Positions 16,601 through 26,037 are shown, counted from the first letter of the stretch. The stretch is DNA of 64,000 bases from Streptomyces dioscori (GCF_003024195.1 NZ_KZ679043.1:398576-462575), one strand, 5' to 3'. Notes: generated by a model not told the origin, from the sequence alone. Translations and numbers: made by a program.

Positions 16601-18011
16601 GAAGACCGACCGGATGTGGCGGTCGCAACTGACCACACCGCGCGGGACCGCGGGCAAGGCGCAGCTGTACAGGGAGCAGAGCTTCGCGACGGACGCCACC
16701 GGGCGGTTCCTCACCCTGGCGGAGGAGTCGTTCGACACGTCGGCAGTGGGAACCCCCGACGCGCAACTCAGCGTGCTCCATGACCTGGTGACCGGTAGAA
16801 ACTACTCGGCCGTAGTGCCTACGACTCCCGTCGACACCCTCGTCACGGTGAGCACGGAATCGGCCACGCCCATCATCCACGTCGCGCTAGGCCAGGACCT
16901 GCTGGCGTTCCGCGCGCCTGCCACGCGGTACCCCTTCATGAGCGGCGAATCGGTGAACGCCATGGACTACGCACCTGACAACCAGGCGATCGTCGCGCTC
17001 GTGCCGGCGCCCACCGACTCCGACAACAACCCGTTGGGCCCTGCGACCGTTGCCGTCGCCGATGCCCACGGATTGCGTCGCGAGAAGGTGTCCCCGGCGT
17101 TCGCGGCGGACCGCATCACGGCCAGCGAGGACGGAAGCGGATTGGTCGACTGGCACGAGGACGGATGGGAGTTGCGCACCACGAGCGACCTCGCGCTGCG
17201 CGCGAAAGAGGAGTCGCCGACACGGAACGGCACGGTTGTCGCCGACCGTTCGCTCGGTATCACGGCCGTGACGCGCTACGGGCGGGGCGACTTCCTGCTC
17301 CATGCCCGGAGCGGGGTGTCCCTGCTCGACGGGGACAGCGGCGAGCGCGGCCTCCTGCGGGAGCTGGGCTGCGCGTGGAAGTCGGCGATGAACCGGCATG
17401 CGTGTGTCGCGGCCCTCGGGAGGCCGGGCCATCCTCAGGAGCTGTTCGTGCTCCGGGCCGACGGCAGCGCGGAGCTGTGGCGGGTGCGGCAGGGGCACGC
17501 CGAGAGGACGGGGACCTCCGCACGCATCGATCCGCTCCCCTTCGGCGAGCAGGGCTCCTGGTCGGCCGATGCGGTGGTTCGCTCGGACGGGGCATCTCTC
17601 GCGGTGACCGGGCGGGACGGGGTGTTCGTCTGGAGACCCGGCCACGGCAGGCCCGCTCTCCTCTCCGCGGGCTCCACACTGGTCGGGCCGTACGACAGGA
17701 GCGGTCTCCTGGTGCTGTCCCCGGCCGGAGACAACCCCGAAGAGGTGTGGGACGACGGCAGCGCCTCGAAGGTGGTCTCCCTGCCCGTCTCCCACCAGGT
17801 CAGGGCCTGGCTCTTCATCGGCCACCGCCTGTCCGGAGCGACGGAGCTCGGCACCTTCTCCTACGACCTGCGCCGCCTCAAGGACGGCTCCACATCCCGC
17901 CTCTGCGAGCTCCTCGGCCCGAACCCCCCGGACATCCGCGAGTCCCTGCCGAACTCCTTCGACGTCCCCCCGGGCGCGGACATGCGACCGCCCTGCCGAA
18001 ACCGCGGCTGA
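13632..18011 (+). CDS. Trypsin-like protease / nSTAND NTPase / propeller repeat protein
   Basis: 1459 residues. Domain 1 is a trypsin-like serine protease with H39 (CTCAHVV), D91 (GGGDIALL) and S185 (GQGFSGAPVW), all three catalytic residues present. The linker SPFRGLEPFREQDAAVFFAR (231-250) and Walker A GASGVGKSS (271-279) mark an nSTAND1-type NTPase; LDQFEE (about 364) is the Walker B region. One membrane helix lies near 676-698, followed by a long degenerate WD40/propeller-like half (about 770-1450). An acidic Gly/Glu repeat interrupts the protease. This layout resembles sensor-effector conflict proteins of multicellular bacteria, with the propeller as sensor and the protease as effector. 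GTG 13632 has a GGGGAGG site. It is a single-gene unit. Confidence 0.85.
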   Translation: MAHVDDGLTLGIARFRNEDGEVTGSGFLIAQGTLCTCAHVVARTLGTEETDPLPPEPSVTVDFPLLSPAASPPLRAKVTHWRPVGEDGGGDIALLTLEGGDGEGGDGEGGDVEGGGAPVPGTAPVRFAGGDSVWDHPFRVLGFPRRTGDHGVWVQGRLRAPVGRGWTSMEAREAFHGPAIGQGFSGAPVWDTEQGGVVGMTVAADRGSGATTAYLIPAALLLGLDPSLRVSPFRGLEPFREQDAAVFFARHADSKRIAAAVRSTPFVPVAGASGVGKSSLVRAGVLPLLRASGYTVTDFVGQPDTDPVTALAAALNRQFPAPRGTRYGPAPERGVPEGRSAERAVLEGARILEQAGTAGHVIVLDQFEETVGTRPDEARALLDTLLPMTRATRPGGGRLSVLATLRSASMEELVAGGRAQELSGTVQMVGPLDPGQLDEIVRRPVDGIPGVEFEPGLAERVVADAGSEAGALPLVEFALAELWERQEHGRLTHAAYREIGGVEGALSRYADHQLAQVCKEPEGPDEATARRLFERLARPVKGSEFTRVACGFEQLPAELRAAAQALAGTRLLVVGRDSSGKETVALAHESLVRQWPTLHSWLDESRAFLVWHERLGARLREWDAAGRQSDLLLRGQELSAARPMAAQRPAELSSEEAEFIRLSRLDRRRSVRRGRTGVALVACLALLAAGLSYVAWDLRQDQERDRRDRAAQTLVEQADSLAGEPVDAALLALAAARTSDTARTRAALMRHELPLSSLQSVHRLFPKGLVQSAAASADGHRMAVLHKGADGARVYVVSGLDGSDVSSTLLPGAPVLADLVTVSDDGTKVAAGGPDGVVRIWEVGEGKRTAAPTPLAWTWSPDRTATASATLDFSADGRRLLHFVGGPTETCDGTGAWMRLVEVDTKGVGGPGQAPPDGMLKPGECVYDTALRSDRADRLTLVTGRETGDETETLYAVRTGDVSTGRVTTEQSGLVDQLLDGGGRTLATARKTDRMWRSQLTTPRGTAGKAQLYREQSFATDATGRFLTLAEESFDTSAVGTPDAQLSVLHDLVTGRNYSAVVPTTPVDTLVTVSTESATPIIHVALGQDLLAFRAPATRYPFMSGESVNAMDYAPDNQAIVALVPAPTDSDNNPLGPATVAVADAHGLRREKVSPAFAADRITASEDGSGLVDWHEDGWELRTTSDLALRAKEESPTRNGTVVADRSLGITAVTRYGRGDFLLHARSGVSLLDGDSGERGLLRELGCAWKSAMNRHACVAALGRPGHPQELFVLRADGSAELWRVRQGHAERTGTSARIDPLPFGEQGSWSADAVVRSDGASLAVTGRDGVFVWRPGHGRPALLSAGSTLVGPYDRSGLLVLSPAGDNPEEVWDDGSASKVVSLPVSHQVRAWLFIGHRLSGATELGTFSYDLRRLKDGSTSRLCELLGPNPPDIRESLPNSFDVPPGADMRPPCRNRG

Positions 18012-18072
18012 CGCGGCCCCGACAGGGCGGACGGTGACGCTCGGGTGCACGGCCCGACGGCCGTACAGGGCG

Positions 18073-18294
18073 TCAGGCGACGATCAGATAGATCCCGTAC
18101 GCCACGGCCGCCGCGCACGCGGCGAAGCAGGCGTACGCGCCGGTGACCGCGAGGGTCGCGGAGCCACCCTGCGTGGCGGCCGTCTCGCGCTTGGTGAGGC
18201 CGACGATGCCGAGGGTGAAGAGGCCCACGAGGGCGACGGTGGCGAAGAGGCTGACTCCGAACACGGAGCCGAGGGCTGCCCAGTCGATCTTCAT
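18073..18294 (-). CDS. Small membrane protein linked to the Pit transporter
   Basis: 73 residues with two hydrophobic helices (about 8-33 and 45-72) and a short basic loop (TKRETAAT). It begins 12 bases after the pit stop in the same direction, so the two are probably one operon, and I recall the same pairing in other Streptomyces. It may be an accessory to the phosphate carrier, but no catalytic or binding motif is visible. Confidence 0.8.
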   Translation of the reverse strand: MKIDWAALGSVFGVSLFATVALVGLFTLGIVGLTKRETAATQGGSATLAVTGAYACFAACAAAVAYGIYLIVA

Positions 18295-18306
18295 GAGGTT
18301 CGTTCC

Positions 18307-19551
<1,245 letters not shown>

Positions 19552-19587
19552 TTACCCAGGCTTCTGTTGGACGACAGTGGCACGGGG

Positions 19588-19620
19588 AACGTAAGCAACC
19601 TGGGTGAACGGAAGATGAAC
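19588..19620 (-). promoter_or_regulatory. PHO box upstream of pit
   Basis: On the bottom strand three 11-base direct repeat units are adjacent: GTTCATCTTCC, GTTCACCCAGG and TTGCTTACGTT. The first two match the PhoP consensus of Streptomyces well and the third is weaker. The third unit includes TACGTT, a possible -10 element, so bound PhoP would sit over the -35 region. Confidence 0.75.
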
Positions 19621-19748
19621 TGAGTAGGGCGGTGGGGTGACCCGATCGAGGTGCCGCCACTCCGCTTGTGTCGAAGTGGCGGCAACAGCTCTCGAAAGTC
19701 CCGGAAAATCCTCGAACAGAGGCGGAATTCCAGGGTCCGCTACCCGTC

Positions 19749-20492
19749 TCACCCCCGCGCGAAGGTCTTCAGCTGGGACAGTGAGCCGTTGAAGAGATTC
19801 TGGTCACCCGGCAGGCTGCCGCTGTTGTCGTACTGCCAGAACGTCCAGAAGTTCCAGCCCGAGGGCAGCGACCCCGCGCTCGCGCTGTAGCGGGCCAGCC
19901 ACAGCGGATGGTTCGAGGCGAACGCGGCGCTGTTGCCCGTGCACGTCTTCCACCAGTTGTGGTTGGTGTAGATGACGGGCCGGCGGCCGGTCTGCCGCTT
20001 CACCTCGTTGCTGAAGGCCCTGATCCAGTTGACCATGCCGCTCTTGCTCAGCCCGTAGCACTTCTTCTTCTTGTCGTACGGGTTGTACTCGATGTCGAGC
20101 GCGGGCGGCAGCGTCCAGCCGTCCGCCCGCCAGCCGCCGCCGTTGCGCACGAAGTAGGCGGCCTGCTTGGTGCCCGACGACTTGTGCGGCAGGGCGAAGT
20201 GGTACGCGCCACGGATGATGCCCGCGTTGCGCGCGCCGTCGTACTGCTGGGCGAAGTACGGGTTGCGGTACGTGTGCGACTCCGTGGCCTTCACGTAGAC
20301 GAACTTCGCGCCTTTGCTCTTCGCGCTCGACCAGTTCACGTTCTTCTGGTGCGAGGACACGTCGTGCCCCTTGGGCTTGCCGGCGGCCGAAGCCGGCACC
20401 TCGACGAGTGCGGTGCCGCCGAGCGCCAGCGTCGCCACGGAGGCGGCGACGAGACGGGCGCGCTGACGGGACGGTTTGCGATCACTGGCCAT
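19749..20492 (-). CDS. Secreted GH25 lysozyme
   Basis: 247 residues. The N-terminus has basic residues, a hydrophobic core and VPASAAG, a Sec signal peptide of about 36 residues. The mature part begins KGHDVSSHQKNVNW and contains the acidic pair in PALDIEYNPYD, the GH25 (cellosyl/Chalaropsis-type) active-site pattern, plus YTNHNWWKTCTG and WTFWQYDNSG. It should cut the glycan strands of peptidoglycan outside the cell. The catalytic domain fills the protein; there is no separate wall-binding repeat. It is a single gene with an AT-rich upstream region holding a perfect palindrome. Confidence 0.93.
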   Translation of the reverse strand: MASDRKPSRQRARLVAASVATLALGGTALVEVPASAAGKPKGHDVSSHQKNVNWSSAKSKGAKFVYVKATESHTYRNPYFAQQYDGARNAGIIRGAYHFALPHKSSGTKQAAYFVRNGGGWRADGWTLPPALDIEYNPYDKKKKCYGLSKSGMVNWIRAFSNEVKRQTGRRPVIYTNHNWWKTCTGNSAAFASNHPLWLARYSASAGSLPSGWNFWTFWQYDNSGSLPGDQNLFNGSLSQLKTFARG

Positions 20493-20524
20493 GTTTCCCC
20501 CCGGAATGGCGACTTACGTGAAAA

Positions 20525-20548
20525 ATCTTCCAGAGATTACTGGAAGAT
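20525..20548. promoter_or_regulatory. Perfect 9-base inverted repeat in an AT-rich divergent promoter region
   Basis: ATCTTCCAG and CTGGAAGAT face each other across AGATTA, about 33 bases before the GH25 start. The following 20560-20640 stretch is unusually AT-rich for this genome (for example ATTAATACCTGTTATTACC). The region between the GH25 and aldolase genes thus looks like a divergent control region with an operator-like site. The regulator is unknown. Confidence 0.5.
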
Positions 20549-20719
20549 CCCGCACGGTTCGTCGCGCGCCGGTCATTTGCTCCGGCGGTCGATTAATACC
20601 TGTTATTACCTTTCGGACGTTCGGGTTCCGCCCTACAGTGCCCTCGCCCGAACGGAGCAGGGGCCGAGCGGGTGCCGAGCAGGAGCCGAGCGGGGCCGGG
20701 CGGCTGGCAGGATCACGGC

Positions 20720-21427
20720 ATGGCTGAACAGCGGCGGGACGCAGGAGACGGACGGGACGCCGGGGAGACGGGCGCGCGCCGGCCCGGGGAGGCGCTGGAA
20801 CGGGCCTGGGACGACCTCGTGGCCACGGCCCGCCGGACGGTGTCCGACGGGCTGGTCGTCGGCACGTCGGGCAACGTGTCCGTGCGCGTGGGCGACACCG
20901 TCCTGGTCACGCCGACCGGGGTCCCGTACGACCGGCTGAGCCCCGAGGACGTCTGCGGGGTGTCCCTGGACGGCCGGCGCGTGCTCGGTTCACTCGTTCC
21001 GACCAGCGAACTGCCCATGCATCTCGCCGTCTACCGCTCCACGGACGCGCGTGCCGTCGTACACACCCACGCCGTGCACGCCACGGCCGTCTCGACCCTC
21101 GTCACCGAGTTGCCCCTCGTCCACTACATGTCCGCCGCGCTCGGCGGACCCGTCCGCGTCGCGCCGTACGCCACCTACGGCACGGAGAAGTTGGCCGAGA
21201 ACATGCTCCGGGCCCTGCGCGGCCGCACGGCCTGCCTCCTGCAGAACCACGGCACCCTCGCGCACGGCGCCACCCTCGACCAGGCCTACGACCGCACCGC
21301 CCAGCTCGAATGGATGTGCCGCGTGTGGCTCACGGCGTCGTCCGTCCCGGGCCGCACACCCACCCTGCTGACCGAGGAACAGGTGGCACGGGCGGGCCAG
21401 CGACTGGAGGGGTACGGCCAGCCCTGA
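20720..21427 (+). CDS. Class II aldolase/adducin family protein
   Basis: 235 residues. The motif TSGNVSVR (about 49-56) binds the substrate phosphate, HTHAVHAT (about 111-118) gives two zinc-binding histidines, and LQNHGTLAHG (about 173-182) gives the third. The family includes L-fuculose-phosphate aldolase and L-ribulose-5-phosphate 4-epimerase; the exact sugar phosphate cannot be assigned. The acidic/basic first 25 residues are not part of the fold. ATG 20720 is used rather than an in-frame upstream start in non-coding-looking sequence. Confidence 0.9.
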   Translation: MAEQRRDAGDGRDAGETGARRPGEALERAWDDLVATARRTVSDGLVVGTSGNVSVRVGDTVLVTPTGVPYDRLSPEDVCGVSLDGRRVLGSLVPTSELPMHLAVYRSTDARAVVHTHAVHATAVSTLVTELPLVHYMSAALGGPVRVAPYATYGTEKLAENMLRALRGRTACLLQNHGTLAHGATLDQAYDRTAQLEWMCRVWLTASSVPGRTPTLLTEEQVARAGQRLEGYGQP

Positions 21428-21509
21428 CGCGCCCTTCCCCGCCGATACGGGACTCACCCGTGTCGCCCGTCCACTGGCCGACAGCGGGCTCGATCAGGAG
21501 ACTGGACCC

Positions 21510-22640
21510 GTGCGCACCGTGAAGCCGACGACGGCAGCCCTCACCACCGCCCTCACCGTGGCCGTGGCCGGCGCGGCCGGTATCGCCGCCGGCCGCTTCG
21601 CCAGCGACGCCGCCCTGAAGGCGGCGCCGGGCAGGCCACTGCCCACCGAACCCCGACTGACCGTGCACGCCACGGCCGCGGGCCAGATCGCCCTGACCCG
21701 CGCCCTCGCCTCCCGGCGCCCGGGCGTGTACGGCCTCGGCGGCGACGGCAGCCACGCCGTCGTCGGCCCGCTCCTGGCCGGGGCCGCGCACACCGCCGAC
21801 ACGGTGGTACGCCGTCTGGAGCGCGTCACCCGCGGCACGCTGGAACCCGGCGACAAGGTGCGGTTCACGCCCGGCCTGCACGTCGGCGACCCGGGCACCG
21901 CCCTCAGCCTGCCTTTCACGGACGTGGACGTCCCCGGCGAGCTGGGCACCCTGCCCGCCTGGTTCGTGCCCGCCGCCCGTGACACCTGGGTGATCACCGT
22001 GCACGGCCTCGGCGCCACCCGCGAACACCCCCTCAACGTCATGGAGTTCCTGCACCACCAGGCCTTTCCCGTCCTCGGCCTCGCCTACCGCGGGGACGCC
22101 GGCGCACCGCGGCCCCCGGACGGCCTGAACCACCTCGGCGAGACCGAGTGGCGCGACCTGGACGCCGCCATCCGCTTCGCCGTGCGCTACGGCGCCGAAC
22201 GGGTCGTCCTGTACGGCTGGTCGACCGGCGCCACCATGGCCCTGCGCGCCGCGGAGCACTCCGCGCTGCGCGAGCGGATCTCCGGCCTCGTCCTGGACTC
22301 GCCGGTCCTCGACTGGGAGACCACCCTGCGGGCCCTCGCCACGGCGCGACGGACCCCGGGCGCCCTGCTGCCGCTGGCCGTCCGCGCCGCCCAGGGCCGC
22401 ACGGGCCTGGGCAGCGGCGAGGGTTCCGCCGACCCGGTACGGCTCAAGGTGCCCACCCTCGTCCTGCACGGCCCCGACGACACCGTCGCCCCCTGGGGAC
22501 CCTCGCGCCGCCTCGCGGACCGCCGCCCCGACCTCGTCACCCTCCACACGGTCCACGACGCCCCGCACGGCGCCATGTGGAACGCCGACCCGGCCGGTTA
22601 CGAAGAGGCCCTCCGCCGCTTTCTCACCCCGCTGATGTAG
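21510..22640 (+). CDS. Alpha/beta hydrolase, probably membrane-anchored or secreted
   Basis: 376 residues. A hydrophobic N-terminal segment (about 8-30) ends near AGIAAGRFAS. The hydrolase core shows VITVHGLGATREHP (oxyanion region), the nucleophile elbow YGWSTGA (Ser about 238), the acid in LHGPDDTVAP (about 321) and the histidine in HDAPHGAMW (about 352). This is the Ser-Asp-His triad of esterase/peptidase-like hydrolases; the substrate is unknown. GTG 21510 is the start. It lies 82 bases downstream of the aldolase gene and may share a transcript with it. Confidence 0.87.
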   Translation: MRTVKPTTAALTTALTVAVAGAAGIAAGRFASDAALKAAPGRPLPTEPRLTVHATAAGQIALTRALASRRPGVYGLGGDGSHAVVGPLLAGAAHTADTVVRRLERVTRGTLEPGDKVRFTPGLHVGDPGTALSLPFTDVDVPGELGTLPAWFVPAARDTWVITVHGLGATREHPLNVMEFLHHQAFPVLGLAYRGDAGAPRPPDGLNHLGETEWRDLDAAIRFAVRYGAERVVLYGWSTGATMALRAAEHSALRERISGLVLDSPVLDWETTLRALATARRTPGALLPLAVRAAQGRTGLGSGEGSADPVRLKVPTLVLHGPDDTVAPWGPSRRLADRRPDLVTLHTVHDAPHGAMWNADPAGYEEALRRFLTPLM

Positions 22641-22797
22641 CCGCCCCCGGGCCCCGGTCGCGAAGCTTCCGTTTAACCGTCTACCAGTGGCCGAAATCCG
22701 CTCACACCCCCTGCCTGGCCCGGTGCGCGGACCGGCTCTGTGGCCTCCTGTGGCATTCCGTTTGGGTTTTCGGACCGTCAACCGGAAGACTGCCCCC

Positions 22798-24252
22798 GTG
22801 ACGTCCCGTATCCCGCGCGACTCCAGGCTCCGACTCGTCCGCCCGCGAACCCTGGCCGCCGCCCCCCGAGCGATGACCCAGAGGCCCGCCCGCCGACCTG
22901 CCCCCCGCCCACCGGAGGGCACACCGGCACCGGCGGAACTCGCCCGCATGGCGCGCGCCGTGCTCGCCGGCGCGGCCCGGGTCGCCCACTGGGCCGACGC
23001 CACCCTGGGCCCCGCCCCCGGCCCCCGCCGGGACCGTGACGGCACGGCCCCCGACAGCGCCGCCGCGGAGAACGGCAGTTCCGGAGGGAAAGGCACACTC
23101 TCCGACGCGATCGCGCAACAAGCGGCCACCAGTCTGTCCCTGACCTCGGATCAGGTACGGGCCGACTGGGACATCGCACGGCTCGCCGGCCTGATCGAGG
23201 TGCACGGCGACACCGCGCGCCCCGGCTGGCGCCTGCGCGCCTGGAACCGCGACGACAGCGCCGTACTGCGCGGCTGGGTCGCCTTCTTCGATGCCTGGTC
23301 GATCGCCCACCCCGGGCCCGACGGGCAGGAGCCCGCCACCGTCGCCGAGGTCGTCTCCGCGATGCCGCAGGTCCTCTCCTTCCTCCAGCTGTCCGCCGGA
23401 CCCGTCCCCGTCCCGCAGCTCCTCGACCTGTTGGAGCAGCGCGTCACGGAACTGCGCACCGAGCGCTGCGAGATCCCCTACGGCCCGCAGCCCGGCCCCG
23501 TCGACAGCTCGGAGAGCCCGGCCGAGGACACCCCGCTCGCCCCGCTGCTCGACTGGGCGCTGCACGCCCTCGCCGCCGTCGGCGCCCTCACCTGCGCCGA
23601 CGGCCAGGCCACGCTCACCCCGCTCGGCAGCTGGGCGGTGTGGGTCAAGCTGGAGCAGATCTGCGTGGCCGCGCAGAGCCCCGCCGGGAACATCGAGCAG
23701 GGTGCCGAGGACATGCTCCGCGGCTGCGCCCAGCTCAGACCCAACGCGGCCCGCGCCGAGTACCGCGCCTGGCTCGCCGCCCGCCCCGTCGGCAGCGCCG
23801 TCACCGAACTCCTCGCCGCCGCCCGCGGTGAGGACGCCCTCTCGCGCGGGCTGGCCTTCGAGGCCCTGCGCGTGGTCGGCGCCCCCGCCGAGCCGGACGT
23901 CCGCGCGGTGGCGGACGAGACCCCCCTGCGCCCGTACGCCCTGCTGTGGCTCGCCGAGCACGACGGACACGACCCCGAGGACGCCCACCTGGTGCTCACC
24001 CGCGAGGAGGCCACCTGGCTGTGGGTCGACACCGCCGCGGCCGTCGCCGACCACGGCGAGGCCCCGCTCCTCGTACGGCACCTGGAGTCCGCCGTGCAGC
24101 CGACGGTGCCGGCGCTCCTTGCCGAGGTGCGCGCCGTCGGGCATCCCCGCACCGTGCAGGTGCTGGTCGCGCTCGCGGCCGCGCACCCTGACCCCGCGCT
24201 TGCGAAGGCCGTGCGCCGTGCGGCCTTCCAGGTGCACACCGGGGAGCACTAG
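22798..24252 (+). CDS. Conserved Streptomyces protein of unknown function
   Basis: 484 residues. The first 85 are Pro/Arg/Ala-rich and probably disordered. The rest is mainly helical, with a winged-helix-like segment around ATSLSLTSDQVRADWDIARLAG and a C-terminal half rich in Leu/Ala helices that could be HEAT-like repeats (HPRTVQVLVALAAAHPDPAL). No catalytic motif is visible. GTG 22798, with GGAAG upstream, is chosen over an earlier frame opening. I do not recognise a named family. Confidence 0.75.
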   Translation: MTSRIPRDSRLRLVRPRTLAAAPRAMTQRPARRPAPRPPEGTPAPAELARMARAVLAGAARVAHWADATLGPAPGPRRDRDGTAPDSAAAENGSSGGKGTLSDAIAQQAATSLSLTSDQVRADWDIARLAGLIEVHGDTARPGWRLRAWNRDDSAVLRGWVAFFDAWSIAHPGPDGQEPATVAEVVSAMPQVLSFLQLSAGPVPVPQLLDLLEQRVTELRTERCEIPYGPQPGPVDSSESPAEDTPLAPLLDWALHALAAVGALTCADGQATLTPLGSWAVWVKLEQICVAAQSPAGNIEQGAEDMLRGCAQLRPNAARAEYRAWLAARPVGSAVTELLAAARGEDALSRGLAFEALRVVGAPAEPDVRAVADETPLRPYALLWLAEHDGHDPEDAHLVLTREEATWLWVDTAAAVADHGEAPLLVRHLESAVQPTVPALLAEVRAVGHPRTVQVLVALAAAHPDPALAKAVRRAAFQVHTGEH

Positions 24253-24284
24253 GCGCCCCGCCGGGAGGCCGTTCGTTCTCTGCG

Positions 24285-24345
24285 GGTGTGTGGGGGCTGG
24301 GCGCGCAGTTCCCCGCGCCCCTGCAGGGCGCCGGGGGCCGGGTCA
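24285..24345. repeat. Terminal repeat copy 3 between convergent genes
   Basis: A GGGGGCTGGGCGCGC arm followed by a bottom-strand core (TTCCCCGCGCCCCTG) lies between the 484-residue protein and the VOC gene, which converge. A CTGCAGGGCGCCGGGGG segment follows. Confidence 0.6.
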
Positions 24346-24756
24346 GACCCTGGTCTCCGGGGCGTACGTGCCGAAGCTCCAGATGTTGCCCTCGACGTCC
24401 CGGGCCATGTAGTCCCGTGAGCCGTAGTCCTGGTCCGTCGGGGGCATCAGGATCTCCGCCCCGTGGTCCACGGCCCGCTGGTGGTGCGCGTCCACGTCGT
24501 CCACGACGACGTACACCCCGGTGGGGCCCGCGCTCTTCATGGCCTCGTCGAAGCGGCTCCCCGTCCCCTTGGAGCCCAGCATCACCGCGCCGTTGCCCTG
24601 CACCAGCTCGGCGTGCACCACCTTGCCCTCCTCGTCCTCGTACACCGACGCCTCGGTGAAGCCGAAGGCCTCCGAGAGCTGCCTGATCGCGGATTTCGCG
24701 TCCGCGTACAGCAGCGTCGGGTAGATGCTCGGGCGTCCGCCGTCCGTACCGGCCAT
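24343..24756 (-). CDS. VOC (glyoxalase/bleomycin-resistance fold) family protein
   Basis: 137 residues, a single VOC domain built of two beta-alpha-beta-beta-beta modules: YPTLLYADAKSAIRQL...GFTE in the first half and GVYVVVDDVDAHHQRAVDHGAEIL in the second, ending DVEGNIWSFGTY. Such proteins bind metals or small ligands; enzymes, antibiotic-binding proteins and inert members share the fold, so no reaction is assigned. ATG 24756 has a clear AAGGAG site, which rules out the longer frame. Confidence 0.9.
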   Translation of the reverse strand: MAGTDGGRPSIYPTLLYADAKSAIRQLSEAFGFTEASVYEDEEGKVVHAELVQGNGAVMLGSKGTGSRFDEAMKSAGPTGVYVVVDDVDAHHQRAVDHGAEILMPPTDQDYGSRDYMARDVEGNIWSFGTYAPETRV

Positions 24757-24929
24757 GCCGATCACTCCTTCCGGTCCCCGCTGTCCTGCCCCACCGCTGG
24801 GACAGCACCTGAATGTGACCTGCCACACAGTCTGACACCCGCCACTGACAACGCCCCGCGAACGCCCGACGAGTGGCCGACGAACGCCCGACGAGTGACC
24901 GACGAGTGGCCGGGAACGGCCGCGGGCGC

Positions 24930-25820
24930 TCAGCTGAAGGTGTCGCAGCGGCCCATGTCACCGGTGCGATAGCCCTGGCGGAACCACTGCTGCCGCTGAG
25001 CGGCCGACCCGTGCGTCCAGGACTCCGGTGTCACCCGGCCCTGGAACCGCTCCTGGATCCGGTCGTCGCCCACGGCCGCCGCCGCGTCCGTCCCGTCGCG
25101 GATGTCGGCCTCCGTCAGGCCGGTGATCAGAGGCCTGCCCGTCGACTCGTCCTTCGTGGTCGTGGCGTGGTGCGCCCACACGCCCGCGTAGCAGTCGGCC
25201 TGCAGCTCGACCCGTACCGCGTTGCTGTTCGCGCCGGTCCGCCCGTCCTGGGAGCGGTCCAGGGTCCCCGTCAGGTCCTGCACATGGTGCCCGTACTCGT
25301 GCGCCACCACGTACGCCTGCGCGAACGGACCGCCGCTGGAGCCGAACTTGGTCCGCAGCTCCTCGAAGAAGCCCAGGTCCAGATAGACCTTCCGGTCACC
25401 CGGGCAGTAGAAGGGCCCGACCGCCGAGGTCGCCGTCCCGCAGGCCGTACCGACCCGGTCGCTGAAGAAGACGGTCGGCGACCGCGTGTACGTACCGCCG
25501 CGGCGCTCGAACTCCTGCGCCCAGAAGTCCTGGACGCTGTTGACCACCGCCACGATGCGGCAGTCGTCCTTGGTGTTCGCGTCCCGGCCGGTACGGCAGG
25601 TCTGCTGCACCTGGGCCAGTGAGGAGGCGCTCGCGTCGGGTTCCTCGTCCCTGGAGGAGAGGCCCAGCTGGTCCGGCCCGACACCGAAGAACAGACCCAG
25701 CAGGAGGGCGATCAGACCGGCGACGCCACCGCCCACCGTGGCCCTGCCGCCGGGGATCCGGCTGCCGCGCACATCCTGCACCTCGGAGGTGTCCAGGCCG
25801 GCGTCGTCGTCGAACTGCAT
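24930..25820 (-). CDS. Neutral zinc metallopeptidase (YpfJ family), membrane-anchored
   Basis: 296 residues. A short acidic cytoplasmic start is followed by one membrane helix (about 31-48) and an outward-facing peptidase domain. HEYGHHVQD (174-182) is the HExxH zinc motif, and ELQADCYAGVWAHH (about 202-215) supplies the third ligand region. Cysteines at about 75, 87, 127, 139 and 207 may form disulfides. The substrate is unknown. ATG 25820 gives the right topology. It is divergently placed relative to the ABC-F gene. Confidence 0.9.
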   Translation of the reverse strand: MQFDDDAGLDTSEVQDVRGSRIPGGRATVGGGVAGLIALLLGLFFGVGPDQLGLSSRDEEPDASASSLAQVQQTCRTGRDANTKDDCRIVAVVNSVQDFWAQEFERRGGTYTRSPTVFFSDRVGTACGTATSAVGPFYCPGDRKVYLDLGFFEELRTKFGSSGGPFAQAYVVAHEYGHHVQDLTGTLDRSQDGRTGANSNAVRVELQADCYAGVWAHHATTTKDESTGRPLITGLTEADIRDGTDAAAAVGDDRIQERFQGRVTPESWTHGSAAQRQQWFRQGYRTGDMGRCDTFS

Positions 25821-26001
25821 GGGTGCTCCACCCTCCGGGGCCGTCGTCCCCCTGGCGACATCCTCGCCCGCTCCCCGGGGCGCGGCGCCGGGCGGCGGGC
25901 CGAACGGGGGACGGAAGAGGGCGCGGCACGGGCCGCCGCGGGGCAACGAGCGTCACACCCCCGAACACCCGCACACAGAAAAAGTGGTTGCATCGCCCCG
26001 T

Positions 26002-26007
26002 TAGACT
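26002..26007 (+). promoter_or_regulatory. -10 element for a leaderless transcript before the ABC-F gene
   Basis: TAGACT fits the TANNNT -10 pattern and ends six bases before ATG 26014, the spacing seen for leaderless mRNAs in Streptomyces. No good -35 is visible. Confidence 0.5.
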
Positions 26008-26013
26008 TGGCCC

Positions 26014-26037
26014 ATGGCCATTCTCCTCGTGCATTAG
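26014..26037 (+). CDS. Seven-residue leader ORF (MAILLVH) upstream of the ABC-F gene
   Basis: ATG GCC ATT CTC CTC GTG CAT TAG is a complete tiny ORF, probably on a leaderless mRNA (see the -10 at 26002). It ends 58 bases before the ABC-F GTG. Tiny leader peptides often precede antibiotic-responsive ABC-F genes and act by ribosome stalling. The distance and lack of an obvious terminator leave the mechanism open. Confidence 0.5.
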   Translation: MAILLVH

